Below are positions 29,626 through 38,535 of a stretch of DNA of 64,000 nt, in pieces (position 1 is the first letter of the stretch; each line of letters begins with the position of its first letter). The translations under genes and the position numbers were made by a program. The notes beneath the pieces were generated by a model that had not been told where the DNA came from, ran no database searches, and saw only the letters and a program-made list of their open reading frames with translations. Origin of the DNA: Arthrobacter sp. UKPF54-2 (GTDB lineage Bacteria; Actinomycetota; Actinomycetes; Actinomycetales; Micrococcaceae); assembly GCF_007858535.1 (NCBI RefSeq), contig NZ_CP040174.1, positions 2,046,001 to 2,110,000 on the forward strand. Direction: 5' to 3'.

Positions 29626-30543
29626 TTAACGGCCGTGGAGTGCTAGGCGGACCCGTCGGACGGCACCGCGGAAGTCGTCCGCCAGGTCGTCGGCGTTGAA
29701 TTTGAAGTAGCGCCAGCCAGCCGCGTTGAACCTTTCGTCGCGGCGATTGTCGCGGGACTGTTGTTCGCGCGTGAGGTGGTGGCCGCCGTCGTACTGGATT
29801 GCAACCCGTTGCCTCCGGTATCCGAGGTCGGCCGCGGGGGAGAGAGGGTCGTCCGGCACCATCCTGAGCTGCAGCTCGGGCTCCGGCAGTCCGGCAGCGG
29901 TCAACGCCAGTCGCAGGAAGGTTTCCGGCGCGGAGTCGGAGCCGGGCCGGATGAGCTCCAGCGCCTGGCGCGCTTTCACGATTCCTTTGAGCTTGGGGTG
30001 CCGGGTGAGCATGTCCCGCAGCTGAGGGAGTGTCGCCCACGGCGCCGAACGGCCCTCCAGCTCCAGGCGGGGCTGCCGTACGAGCTGATCGCCCACGGCT
30101 ACGAGATCCTCCAACGGCAGGATGCGGGCAAGGTCCAACCACGTCCGGGCAGGCGTTGAAATCCGGATGCCGTCCCAGACCATGAGCTCGTCGTCGAACG
30201 CAAGAACGGTATGGCCCACAACGCCCTCGCGCCGGACGGGCGGCAGCGCCTTCGGCTTGCTGAGATGGAGCTCCTGGCAGCCACGAAACCACGACGGGAG
30301 CCACAGTCCCAGCAACACAGCGGCCGTAAGGTGCGAAATCCACGCGCCCGGCGTCGCGGCCGAAAGGGCGCGGGCCAGGCCGCGGAGCTCGAACTCCCAG
30401 CCGGCAGGCAGGTAGAGCAACCGGCCGCCCGTCGCGAGGTCAGAAGCGCGGAGGCGTGACGTTCCCAGCGTCGCGGCCCGCGCTTCATAGACGGTAAACG
30501 GGGCCGAGGCGAGGTGGGCCGGCAAGGCAACAGGCGGTCGCAT
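29626..30543 (-). CDS. DUF559 / Vsr-like endonuclease-domain protein
   Basis: A 305-residue protein with no exact known role. The N-terminal half (LRASDLATGGRLLYLPAG and ISHLTAAVLLGLWLP) resembles the AbiEi-type winged-helix/antitoxin region found before DUF559 domains. The C-terminal 100 residues match a DUF559, PD-(D/E)XK Vsr-like nuclease fold: APETFLRLAL (Glu207), AADLGYRRQRVAIQYDGGHH (Asp239, Asp252) and NAAGWRYFKFNADDL. I chose the ATG at 30543; ATGs at 30552 and 30624 are alternatives. Two 61-bp palindromes frame the gene. Many actinobacteria carry such genes singly. Nuclease activity is inferred from the fold only. Confidence 0.75.
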   Translation of the reverse strand: MRPPVALPAHLASAPFTVYEARAATLGTSRLRASDLATGGRLLYLPAGWEFELRGLARALSAATPGAWISHLTAAVLLGLWLPSWFRGCQELHLSKPKALPPVRREGVVGHTVLAFDDELMVWDGIRISTPARTWLDLARILPLEDLVAVGDQLVRQPRLELEGRSAPWATLPQLRDMLTRHPKLKGIVKARQALELIRPGSDSAPETFLRLALTAAGLPEPELQLRMVPDDPLSPAADLGYRRQRVAIQYDGGHHLTREQQSRDNRRDERFNAAGWRYFKFNADDLADDFRGAVRRVRLALHGR

Positions 30544-30598
30544 GCGGACCATTCTTATCCGACCGCCGGATCCCCGCTCCGGATATCCACAGGGGTCC

Positions 30599-30659
30599 GT
30601 TGAGCTATCACTTTTGGTCCCCATCCACCGGGAATGGCAGCCAAGAGTGATAGCTCAAC
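30599..30659. repeat. 61-bp palindromic element, right of the DUF559 gene
   Basis: Arms of 19 bases with one mismatch: GTTGAGCTATCACTTTTGG at 30599-30617 and its near complement at 30641-30659. It ends four bases before the fhs stop codon, so it may be the fhs terminator. It shares GTTG..CTATCACTT / AAGTGATAG..CAAC-type arms (one arm reads AGAGTGATAG) and the exact 61-bp length with the element at 29559-29619; the centres differ. Confidence 0.8.
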
Positions 30660-30663
30660 CCGG

Positions 30664-32385
30664 TTAGAACAGGCCGACGGGGTTGCCGCCGGCGTCGACG
30701 TCCATCCGCATCGCCGCCGGGACCTTGGGCAGGCCCGGCATGGTCATTACCGCGCCGGTGAGCGCCACGATGAAACCCGCTCCGGTCTTGGGAATCAGAT
30801 CGCGGACGTGGACCGTGAAGCCCTTCGGTGCGCCGAGTTTGGTGGCGTCGTCGCTGAAGGAGTACTGCGTTTTCGCCATGCAGACCGGCATCCCGGACCA
30901 GCCGTTCTTCTCGATTTCCGCGAGCCGCTTGAGCGCCGGGACGGAGAAGTCGACGCCGTCGGCCCCGTAGATCTCCTGCACGATGGTGCGGATCTTGTCC
31001 TCCACGGACATCTCCAGCGGGTACAGGTGCCGGAAGCCGTGCGGGGCGTCGATGGCGGCGGCGACCTTCGCGGCGAGCTCATCGCCGCCGTCGCCGCCTC
31101 CGCCGCGGCCCCAGACATCGGCGACGGCGGCCTGCACACCCTCCGCGGCGCACCAATCCAGCAGCCAGTCGAGTTCCTCCGCGGTGTCCGTGCCGAACTT
31201 GTTGATCGCGACCACCGGGGTGATGCCGAACTTCTCCACGTTGCGTACGTGCCGCTGCAGGTTCGCGACGCCGGCGGCCAGTGCCTCGACGTCGGGCTCC
31301 TTCAGTTGGTCCTTGGCGACGCCGCCGTGCATCTTGAGCGCGCGGATCGTCGCCACCACCACGACGGCGGACGGCGCGACGTCGGCCATTCTCGCCTTGA
31401 TGTCCATGAACTTCTCGGCGCCCAGGTCGGCGCCGAAGCCGGCCTCCGTGATGACGACGTCGGCCAGGGCCCGGGCCGTCTGGGTGGCGATCAGGGAGTT
31501 GCAGCCGTGCGCGATGTTGGCGAACGGGCCGCCGTGGACCAGCGCCGGGGTGCCCGCGATGGTCTGCACCAGGTTGGGTTTGATGGCGTCCTTGAGCAGC
31601 ATGGTCAGGGCGCCCTGGACGCCGAGGTCGGCCACGGTGACCGGTTCGCGGTCGTAGGTGTAGCCGAAGGTGATCCGGCCCAGCCGGGTGCGCAGGTCGT
31701 CCAGGTCGGTGGCCAGGCAGAACACCGCCATGATCTCCGAGGCGACCGTGATGTCGAAGCCGTCCTGCCGCGGCACGCCCTGCGTGGGGCCGCCCAGGCC
31801 GATGACCACCTCGCGCAGGGCCCGGTCGTTCATGTCCAGCACCCGCTTGAAGGTCATCCGGCGCGGGTCGATGTTCAGCGCGTTGCCCTGGTAGATGTGG
31901 TTGTCCACCAGCGCCATCAGGGCGTTGTTGGCGGAGGTGATGGCGTGGAAGTCGCCGGTGAAATGCAGGTTGATTTCGTCCATCGGCAGGACCTGGGAGT
32001 AGCCGCCGCCGGTCGCGCCGCCCTTCATGCCAAGGATCGGCCCCAGCGAGGGCTCGCGCAGCGCGATCATCACCCGGTGCCCGGCCCGGGCCAGCGAGTC
32101 CGCCAGGCCGACCGTGGTGGTGGATTTGCCCTCGCCGGCCGGCGTCGGTGACATGGCCGAGACGAGCACCACCTTGCCGGGGGCGTGCGCGGTGTCCAGG
32201 GTCAGCTTGGCCGGGTCGATTTTCGCCTTGTAGCGGCCGTAGAATTCCAGCGCCTCGGGGTTGATCCCGGCGGCGGCGGCGATGTCCTCGATCGGCCGCA
32301 TGGTGGCCCGCTGGGCGATCTCCAGGTCGCTGGGGACCGGCGTTGCGGGCGCGGCTGCTGCGGTTTCCGTGGTGTTCTCAGACAT
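30664..32385 (-). CDS. fhs: Formate--tetrahydrofolate ligase
   Basis: A 573-residue enzyme that makes 10-formyl-tetrahydrofolate from formate, ATP and THF. The P-loop region is [16 protein letters not shown], followed by [41 protein letters not shown] and QYSFSDD, all conserved in Fhs. The ATG at 32385 has AAGGAC upstream; the frame is open to 32772 into mshA, which is shadow. The N-terminal 20 residues ([19 protein letters not shown]) are a variable extension. It probably follows mshA on the same transcript, 73 bases downstream. Confidence 0.95.
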   Translation of the reverse strand: MSENTTETAAAAPATPVPSDLEIAQRATMRPIEDIAAAAGINPEALEFYGRYKAKIDPAKLTLDTAHAPGKVVLVSAMSPTPAGEGKSTTTVGLADSLARAGHRVMIALREPSLGPILGMKGGATGGGYSQVLPMDEINLHFTGDFHAITSANNALMALVDNHIYQGNALNIDPRRMTFKRVLDMNDRALREVVIGLGGPTQGVPRQDGFDITVASEIMAVFCLATDLDDLRTRLGRITFGYTYDREPVTVADLGVQGALTMLLKDAIKPNLVQTIAGTPALVHGGPFANIAHGCNSLIATQTARALADVVITEAGFGADLGAEKFMDIKARMADVAPSAVVVVATIRALKMHGGVAKDQLKEPDVEALAAGVANLQRHVRNVEKFGITPVVAINKFGTDTAEELDWLLDWCAAEGVQAAVADVWGRGGGGDGGDELAAKVAAAIDAPHGFRHLYPLEMSVEDKIRTIVQEIYGADGVDFSVPALKRLAEIEKNGWSGMPVCMAKTQYSFSDDATKLGAPKGFTVHVRDLIPKTGAGFIVALTGAVMTMPGLPKVPAAMRMDVDAGGNPVGLF

Positions 32386-32458
32386 CGTTGTCCTTCGGCT
32401 CGTGGCGTCATGGCGTTCCGTCAGGTGGTGCCGGCGGTTGGCCCGGTCTGGCTCCCGG

Positions 32459-33724
32459 TCAGGGCGTGTGGCCCACCGGGATGCTTCGTGTTCCAAAATA
32501 CTGGACCAGGGCGGCCTGGTAGCTTTCCAGCGTGATCGCGGCGGTGCGCTGCCAGCCGAAGCCCTGGGCATGCACGGAAGCCGCGCGGCCCATGTCCTCC
32601 CGGGTGGCCGGGTCGTCGTGCAGGGCCTCGAGAGCGTCGGCCCAGTCCGCGGCCTTGTGGCCCTCCACCAGCAGTCCGGTCCGGCCGTCGAAAATCGCGC
32701 GCGAGAGCCCGCCGACCTTCGTGGCCACCACGGGGGTGCCGCAGGCCTGGGCTTCCAGGGCCACGAGGCCAAAGGACTCGCTGTAGGAGGGCATCACCAC
32801 GACGTCGGCCGAACGGTACCAGCCGGCCAACGTGGGTGCGTTGACCGGCGGGTGGTGCGTGACGACGTCGTCCATGCCCGCGGCGGTGATCAGGGCCTTG
32901 AGGTCGAAATCCTTGGCCCCGCTCACCGCGCCCAGGATGGTGAGCTGCAGGTCGATGTCCGGGCGGCGGGCGCGCAGCAGCGCGGCGGCCTTGATCAGGA
33001 TCTGCGGGCCCTTGAGCCGCTGGATCCGCCCGGCGAACAGCAGGTGGAACCGCCCGGGCGGGACACCGTGCTGGCTGCGGGCGCGGCTCCGGAAGGCGGG
33101 CGTAAACACGGAGAGGTCCACGCCCGGCGGCGCGACATCGATGCGGTCGGGGTCGGCGTCGTAATGCGAGACCAGCTCGGCGGCCTCGGTGCCGGTGTTG
33201 GCGATCAGCCGGGCGGCGCCGTCGACAATCCGGTGTTCGCCCTCCTCGCGACGGCGCGGCTCCGGCTGTTCGCCGGACTCCAGCAGCAGGTTCTTGACCT
33301 TCGCCATGGTGTGCATGGTGTGCACCAGCGGCACCCCCCACAGCTCTGACAGCTCCAGCCCCGCCACCCCGGAGACCCAGTAGTGGGAGTGGATGACGTC
33401 GTAACGGCCGTGCGGCTGCAGCTGCTTGATCCGGTCGATTTCGGCAACCATGCTGTGCAGCAGCGCCGGCAGTTCCTCCTTGGGCAGCTTCCGCGGCGGA
33501 CCGGCGAGCACATTGTGGACGCAGACCCCGGGGGAGGGGTGCTCGACGGCGGCCTGGCCGGCCGCGGTGGACCGGGTGAAGATCTCCACCTCGACGCCGG
33601 TCTCCGCCAGGGCCGCGGCCAGGGCGCGGACGTACACGTTCATGCCCCCGGCGTCCCCAGAGCCAGGCTGTTCCATCGGCGAGGTGTGCAGGGAGAGGAA
33701 GGCGACGCGGCGGACCAACGGCAT
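32459..33724 (-). CDS. mshA: D-inositol-3-phosphate glycosyltransferase (MshA-like)
   Basis: A 421-residue GT4 glycosyltransferase. The N-terminal domain has [27 protein letters not shown] (start region), [11 protein letters not shown] and [11 protein letters not shown]. The C-terminal domain has the nucleotide-sugar site [13 protein letters not shown] and the EX7E-type segment [22 protein letters not shown]. This pattern matches MshA, which joins GlcNAc to inositol-3-phosphate, the first step of mycothiol synthesis. The ATG at 33724 has GGGAGGG upstream. ino1, which makes the acceptor, is 3 kb away. Confidence 0.9.
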   Translation of the reverse strand: MPLVRRVAFLSLHTSPMEQPGSGDAGGMNVYVRALAAALAETGVEVEIFTRSTAAGQAAVEHPSPGVCVHNVLAGPPRKLPKEELPALLHSMVAEIDRIKQLQPHGRYDVIHSHYWVSGVAGLELSELWGVPLVHTMHTMAKVKNLLLESGEQPEPRRREEGEHRIVDGAARLIANTGTEAAELVSHYDADPDRIDVAPPGVDLSVFTPAFRSRARSQHGVPPGRFHLLFAGRIQRLKGPQILIKAAALLRARRPDIDLQLTILGAVSGAKDFDLKALITAAGMDDVVTHHPPVNAPTLAGWYRSADVVVMPSYSESFGLVALEAQACGTPVVATKVGGLSRAIFDGRTGLLVEGHKAADWADALEALHDDPATREDMGRAASVHAQGFGWQRTAAITLESYQAALVQYFGTRSIPVGHTP

Positions 33725-33822
33725 GCTGCTTCCCTCCCTTCGCGCTACGTGGATTCGGTAAAACACTACTCCTGAACCGCGGACCGGTCCGCCGCCGCCA
33801 GGGTGCTGCTAACGTGGCGGCT

Positions 33823-34359
33823 GTGAGCGCAACCGCAGAAACCCGGCCGGCCCCGTCCCCCTGGGAGATCCGTAAAGCCACCGCGCAGGACTGGCCCGCC
33901 ATCTGGGAGATCCTGGAGCCGGTGATCCGGGCGGGGGAGACCTTCACCTGGGACCGCGACACCACCGAAGCCCAGGCCCGCGCCAAGTGGTTCAAAACGG
34001 CCCCCGGCCAGACGTTCGCGGCCGTCGGAACGGGCGGGTCCGACGGAGTTGTGCTCGGCACCGGCGAACTGCACCCGAACCAGGACGGCGGCGGCAGCCA
34101 CGTTGCCAACGCCGGCTACATGGTCCGCGACGGGTACGGCGGTCAGGGCGTTGCCCGCGCGCTGTGCGACTACTCGCTGCGCGCGGCCCGGGCCGCCGGG
34201 TTCCGCGCCATGCAGTTCAACGCCGTGGTGGAAAGCAACGTCCGTGCCGTCGCCGCCTGGCAGGGCATGGGCTTCGAGATCATCGGCACCGTCCCGGAGG
34301 CCTTCAACCACCCGCGCCTGGGCTACGTGGGCCTGCACGTGATGTACCGCAGGCTCTAG
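33823..34359 (+). CDS. GNAT family N-acetyltransferase
   Basis: A 178-residue acetyltransferase. The GNAT fold shows EIRKATAQDWPAIWEIL at the start, GYMVRDGYGGQGVARALCDYSL (acetyl-CoA loop, G-x-G-G-x-G/A) and MQFNAVVESNVRAVAAWQGMGF in motif B. The substrate is unknown. I prefer the GTG at 33823 because TAACGT lies seven bases upstream (leaderless type); a GTG three codons earlier (33814) is also possible. It is divergent from mshA. It does not have the doubled GNAT layout of MshD. Confidence 0.8.
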   Translation: MSATAETRPAPSPWEIRKATAQDWPAIWEILEPVIRAGETFTWDRDTTEAQARAKWFKTAPGQTFAAVGTGGSDGVVLGTGELHPNQDGGGSHVANAGYMVRDGYGGQGVARALCDYSLRAARAAGFRAMQFNAVVESNVRAVAAWQGMGFEIIGTVPEAFNHPRLGYVGLHVMYRRL

Positions 34360-34376
34360 GACCCCGTAGCCCACAG

Positions 34377-35783
34377 CTACGTTGTGCCCCACAGTACGGC
34401 GAGGTCCGGGAACGCCGCCTCGTAGCCGGCGAGCAGCCGGGCCGCGAGCTCCTCCGAATCGACCAGGGGGTGCCGGGCGAACGCCGCCAGGGCGGCCTCC
34501 CGCCGGCCCCCGCCGCCGGAAGCTGGTTCCGGGGCGGTGGCCCTGACCACGAGCCGTTCGACCTCCTTGACACGCCGCATTAGCGCCAGTTGCGCCTCGG
34601 CGGGCCGGTCCTGGGGGATCGGGACCACGCCGTCCGGGCCCACGCGGCAGGGGATCTCGACGACGGCGTCCACCGGCAGCCCCGGCACCGCCGCGCCCGG
34701 CGCCCCGCCCGGCGCCGGCACCGCGTTGCGGGTATTGAGCACCAGCTCGGCCTCGCCGCCGCCGGACAGCGCCCGCATCGCCGCCAGCGCAACACGTTCG
34801 TAGCCGCCCCCCGCCAGGTCGTCCTCGTCCCGGTGCTCCCCGGCCCCCCGGGCCTCAGCCAGGTAGCCCTCCTCGCGGGACCGGCGCGCGGCATCCCAGA
34901 GCCGGTACGCGTCCGGGCCGGCGGAGGCGAGCAGCGGATAGAGCTCGGCCTGCTGGGCGTGGATGGACTCCCCGCGGGTCTGCGCGGCGGCCTGCATGGC
35001 GGCCACGGCCCGGGCGGTCTCGTAGTAGTAGAACAGGTACTCGTTCGGCAGGCAGCCCAGCTGTGCCAGGAAGGGCTGGGGAAAGAGGCGGCCCTCCTCG
35101 AAACCGGCCAGCGCCCCGGCATCGGCGAGCAGGCCGGGCAGGGCGTCCGTGCCGCCGGCCTCCAGCTTGTAGAGCCAGCCCAGGTGGTTGAGCCCGTAGT
35201 ACCCCGCGCCGTCGAGCCGGCCTGCCGGGAGCGCGACTCCGGCGGCGCGGGCGGCACGGTGCACCAGGCCGCCGGCCGAATCGCAGATCCCCACCACCCG
35301 GGCGCCGAGCGCCGGGACCAGCGCCTCGGTCACCATGCCCGCCGGGTTCGTGAAGTTCACCAGCCAGGCCGAGGGGCAGAGGCGCCGCATTGCCCGGGCC
35401 AGCTGGAGCATCGGCGGGATGGTGCGCAGGGCGTAGGAGATGCCGCCGGCCCCGGTCGTTTCCTGCCCCAGCAGCCCCAGGTCCTGTGCCACCCGCTCGT
35501 CGACGGTGCGTCCGGCCGTGCCGCCGGGCCGGATCGCGGCGAACACCATGTCCGCGCCCGTCAGTGCTTCCGCCAGGGCGGTGGTGGTCCGGATGCGCGG
35601 GCCGCCTGCCCGGCCCGGCGGGTGCGGCATGGCGGCCAGCACGGCCTCGACGGCGGCGAGCCGGCCGGCGTCGACGTCGTGCAGCACCAGCTCCCCGACC
35701 AGGCCGGCGAACGGCCCGGCGGAGAGCGCCCGGTACAGCAGCGGCACCCGGAATCCGCCGCCGCCGGCAATCATGAGCCGCAT
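34377..35783 (-). CDS. Family 4 glycosyl hydrolase (6-phospho-beta-glucosidase type)
   Basis: A 468-residue GH4 enzyme. These act by an NAD- and Mn-dependent redox-elimination mechanism, unlike other glycosidases. The N-terminal dinucleotide fold starts MRLMIAGGGGFRVPLLYRAL. FAAIRPGGTAGR, NFTNPAGMVTEAL, GICDSAGG (metal Cys) and GLNHLGW (metal His) are conserved. The substrate is probably a 6-phospho-beta-glucoside by similarity to the family, but no PTS permease lies nearby. TAGACT lies six bases upstream of the ATG. It is divergent from the PfkB kinase. Confidence 0.85.
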   Translation of the reverse strand: MRLMIAGGGGFRVPLLYRALSAGPFAGLVGELVLHDVDAGRLAAVEAVLAAMPHPPGRAGGPRIRTTTALAEALTGADMVFAAIRPGGTAGRTVDERVAQDLGLLGQETTGAGGISYALRTIPPMLQLARAMRRLCPSAWLVNFTNPAGMVTEALVPALGARVVGICDSAGGLVHRAARAAGVALPAGRLDGAGYYGLNHLGWLYKLEAGGTDALPGLLADAGALAGFEEGRLFPQPFLAQLGCLPNEYLFYYYETARAVAAMQAAAQTRGESIHAQQAELYPLLASAGPDAYRLWDAARRSREEGYLAEARGAGEHRDEDDLAGGGYERVALAAMRALSGGGEAELVLNTRNAVPAPGGAPGAAVPGLPVDAVVEIPCRVGPDGVVPIPQDRPAEAQLALMRRVKEVERLVVRATAPEPASGGGGRREAALAAFARHPLVDSEELAARLLAGYEAAFPDLAVLWGTT

Positions 35784-35865
35784 GCCTGCAGTCTATTCTG
35801 CGGGGCGCCGGAGAGCCCCGAGCGCCGTCTACCGCGGGCCGCGGGGACGGCGTAGTGTGCCGTGT

Positions 35866-36957
35866 ATGGACGCGATTCCAGCGCCGCGCTTCGACCCGCT
35901 CGCCGCCGTCCGGACCCCGGCGGAGGGGGGCTTCGACCTGCTCCTGACGGGCACCGTGTTCCAGGACATCATTTTCACCGGCCTCCCGCACGCGCCCCGG
36001 CCCGGCACCGAAATCTGGAGCGAGGGGATGGGCAGCTGTCCCGGCGGGGTGGCGAACCAGGCCATCGCCGCGGCCCGGCTGGGGCTGCGGACCGGGCTCG
36101 CCGCCGCGTTCGGCGACGACGGCTACGGCGACTACAACTGGAAGATCCTGGACCGGCAGGAACACGTGGACCTCTCACTCTCCCGGCGCGTGCCCGGCTG
36201 GCATTCGCCGGTCACCGTGTCGCTGAGCGTCGAGAAGGACCGCTCCATGGTCACCCACGGCCACCCGGCCCCCATCACCTCCACCGAACTGATCGGCTGT
36301 CCGCCGCCGGCGCTCGCCGCCGTCGCCGAGCTGGGCGAGGAACTGGAACCGTGGGCCGTCGACGCGCACCGGGCCGGCGTGCGGCTCTTCGGCGACGTCG
36401 GCTGGGACCCCACCGGCACCTGGGCGCAGGCGCGGCTGGACAACCTGCGGTACTTCCACGCCTTTATGCCCAACCAGCAGGAGGCCATGGCCTTCACCGG
36501 CAAAGACAACCCCTGGGCCGCGCTCTACACGCTCGCGGACAAGGTCCCGGTGGCCGTGGTGACCCTGGGCCCGCAGGGGTCCATGGCGGTGGATTCCGAG
36601 ACCGGCGAAGAGGAGTGGGTGCCGTCGCTGCCGGTCCCCGCCTTCGACCCCACCGGCGCCGGGGACTGCTTCGGGGCCGCGTTTATTGTCGGCTGCCTGG
36701 CCGGCTGGCCGCTGGGGGACCGGCTCCGCTTCGCCAACCTGTGCGCGGCCCTGGCCGTGCAGCACGTCGGCGGCTCGCTTGCCGCCCCCGGCTGGGGCGA
36801 CCTCGCCGACTGGTGGCAGCGCGCCAACGCCCGCAAGGAACGCCAGGGCAGCCAGTGGCTGCGCCGCTACCGTTTCCTTGAAGAGATTGTGCGCAACGTG
36901 CCCCCCGAGGCGCAGCGGCGGGCGACGGCGACCATCGCGCACCTTTCCGACGCGTAG
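35866..36957 (+). CDS. PfkB family carbohydrate kinase
   Basis: A 363-residue ribokinase-like sugar kinase. SCPGGVANQAIAAARLG is the substrate-binding PfkB motif 1. DPTGAGDCFGAAFIVG near residue 265 is motif 2, with the catalytic Asp and the anion hole. The last 50 residues (WWQRANARKERQGSQWL onward) form a charged extension not usual in small PfkB kinases. The ATG lies seven bases after TAGTGT. It shares a short divergent promoter region (82 bases) with the GH4 gene, so the pair may handle one sugar. The substrate is not known. Confidence 0.85.
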   Translation: MDAIPAPRFDPLAAVRTPAEGGFDLLLTGTVFQDIIFTGLPHAPRPGTEIWSEGMGSCPGGVANQAIAAARLGLRTGLAAAFGDDGYGDYNWKILDRQEHVDLSLSRRVPGWHSPVTVSLSVEKDRSMVTHGHPAPITSTELIGCPPPALAAVAELGEELEPWAVDAHRAGVRLFGDVGWDPTGTWAQARLDNLRYFHAFMPNQQEAMAFTGKDNPWAALYTLADKVPVAVVTLGPQGSMAVDSETGEEEWVPSLPVPAFDPTGAGDCFGAAFIVGCLAGWPLGDRLRFANLCAALAVQHVGGSLAAPGWGDLADWWQRANARKERQGSQWLRRYRFLEEIVRNVPPEAQRRATATIAHLSDA

Positions 36958-37010
36958 CCGGGGTTTGCTGGGGTGTGGGTTGGGACTGCGCTTGCGGGCG
37001 TCCCGGTTCG

Positions 37011-37252
37011 GATGGACATGCCCGTTGCTTGGTTTGAGGAGTGGACATATTCCTGATGTGTCCACTGCTGGCTGCCGGGGATGGGCATGTCCGTTGGTGG
37101 GGGATGGGCATGTCCGTTGGTGGGGTGTGGGGCGGGTTTCCTGTGGCGATGGGCATGCCCGTTGCTTGGTTCGTGGCGTGGACATATTCCTGATGTGTCC
37201 ACTGCTGGCTGCCGGGGATGGGCATGTCCGTTGGTGGGGGATGGGCATGTCC
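37011..37252 (+). repeat. Composite GGRCATGYCC element, two copies in tandem (locus A)
   Basis: Fills most of the 354-base gap between pfkB and alr. Two near-identical 105-bp units (37011-37115 and 37148-37252) have a period of 137 bp. Each unit holds GGRCATGCCC, a hairpin with GTGGACA/TGTCCAC arms (37041-37065; 37178-37202), and two GGGCATGTCC copies. Module starts in unit 1 are 37014, 37041, 37083 and 37106, with steps of 27, 42 and 23 bases. There is no coding evidence; apparent reading frames across it simply repeat. Confidence 0.85.
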
Positions 37253-37311
37253 GGAGGTGCAGGGCGGGTGCGGAATTCAGCAGCATCTGCCGCCACCCGT
37301 AGAATCGTAAA

Positions 37312-38535
37312 GTGATATACCCAGCAGCAACAGGTGATTTCCGGCCCCTGGCGGAAGCCGGTCCGGGCCATGGCGAGGAACGGTCGGCCGTGATCGACCT
37401 CGAGGCCATCCGGCACAACGTCCGGCGGCTGGCGGCCGTGGCATCGCCGGCCAAGGTGATGGCGGTCGTCAAGGCCGACGCCTACGGCCACGGCGCCATC
37501 CCCGTCGCCCGCGCCGCCCTCAGCGCCGGGGCCAGCTGGCTGGGCGTTGCCCACATTTCCGAGGCGCTGGCCCTGCGCGCCGCCGGCATCGAGGCCCCCC
37601 TGCTGGCCTGGCTGCACACCCCCGAAAGCAACTTCGCCGCCGCCGTGGCCGCCGGCATCGACATCGGCTGCTCCGGCTGGGAGCTCGGCCGGATCGTCGC
37701 CGCCGCCCGCGAGCAGGAACGCCCGGCCCGGATCCACTTGAAAGTCGACACCGGACTCGGCCGCAACGGGGCCACCCTGGAATCCTGGGACACGCTGCTG
37801 GGCGAAGCGATGGAGTACCAGGACCAGGGGCTGCTGCGCGTTGTGGGGATCTTCTCCCACCTGGCCGTCGCCGACGAACCCGACCGCCCCGAAACCGACG
37901 AGCAGCTGGCCGCCTTCCGCGAGGTGCTGGCGATGGCGCAGGACGCCGGCGTCGACCCGGAGGTCCGCCACCTCGCCAACACCCCGGCGACGCTGTCCCG
38001 GCCGGACACGCACTTCGACCTGGTCCGCGTGGGCCTAGGCGTCTACGGGCTCTCACCGTTCGAAGGGCAAAACTCCGCGGAAGTCGGCCTGCGCCCGGCG
38101 ATGTCCGTGCGCACCGTCGTCGCGCACTGCAAGGACGTGCCCGCCGGCCAGGGCGTCTCCTACGGGCTGAACTACCGCACCGCCGGCAACAGCACCCTCG
38201 GCCTGGTCCCGCTGGGCTACGCCGACGGCGTCCCGCGGGTCGCTACCGGCGGCCCCATCCGGGTGGCAGGGCGGACCTACCCCGTGGTGGGCCGCATCGC
38301 CATGGACCAGATGGTGATCGACCTCGGTCCGCTGCACGTCTCCGCCGGTGGACCCACACTGCTCGGCGCGGAGGCCGTGCTGTTCGGCGACGGCGCCGAC
38401 GGCGGCCCGACTGCCGAGGACTGGGCCCGGGCGGCCGGCACGAACAACTACGAAATCGTCACCCGGATCAGCCCTCGGGTGCCGCGCCGGTACATCAACG
38501 AAGAGCCCGCGCCCGACGCCGGGGCAGGACGGTGA
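37312..38535 (+). CDS. alr: Alanine racemase
   Basis: A 407-residue PLP enzyme that makes D-alanine for peptidoglycan. The PLP lysine is Lys54 in MAVVKADAYGHG. The second catalytic residue is Tyr284 in GVSYGLNYRT. VGRIAMDQM and VSAGG-like segments of the C-terminal beta domain follow. The GTG start lies six bases after TAGAAT with no ribosome site, a textbook leaderless arrangement; the first 25 residues (IYPAATGDFRPLAEAG) extend beyond the usual start, so a later start is possible. It overlaps tsaE by four bases. Confidence 0.95.
   Translation: MIYPAATGDFRPLAEAGPGHGEERSAVIDLEAIRHNVRRLAAVASPAKVMAVVKADAYGHGAIPVARAALSAGASWLGVAHISEALALRAAGIEAPLLAWLHTPESNFAAAVAAGIDIGCSGWELGRIVAAAREQERPARIHLKVDTGLGRNGATLESWDTLLGEAMEYQDQGLLRVVGIFSHLAVADEPDRPETDEQLAAFREVLAMAQDAGVDPEVRHLANTPATLSRPDTHFDLVRVGLGVYGLSPFEGQNSAEVGLRPAMSVRTVVAHCKDVPAGQGVSYGLNYRTAGNSTLGLVPLGYADGVPRVATGGPIRVAGRTYPVVGRIAMDQMVIDLGPLHVSAGGPTLLGAEAVLFGDGADGGPTAEDWARAAGTNNYEIVTRISPRVPRRYINEEPAPDAGAGR

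Noticed and set aside
29541..30672. Target-site duplication around the DUF559 unit
   Set aside because: Bases just outside the two palindromes (CCCTCGA on the left, CCGGTTA on the right) do not form a direct repeat.
32386..32458. Tetrahydrofolate riboswitch before fhs
   Set aside because: The gap is 73 bases with no recognisable conserved core.
37011..37252. CRISPR array at locus A
   Set aside because: Only two units with a 137-bp period, the modules are short palindromes rather than repeats with unique spacers, and no cas genes lie nearby.
37014..37252. GGGCATGTCC matches the p53 half-site pattern and contains the NspI recognition sequence RCATGY
   Set aside because: The p53 match has no meaning in a bacterium. 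The restriction-site match is noted, but nothing here encodes a restriction-modification system.
36867..37472. Minus-strand reading frames with repeated His/Gly/Pro-rich peptide across locus A
   Set aside because: The repetition follows the DNA modules, similar frames exist on both strands, and there is no ribosome site or leaderless signal.
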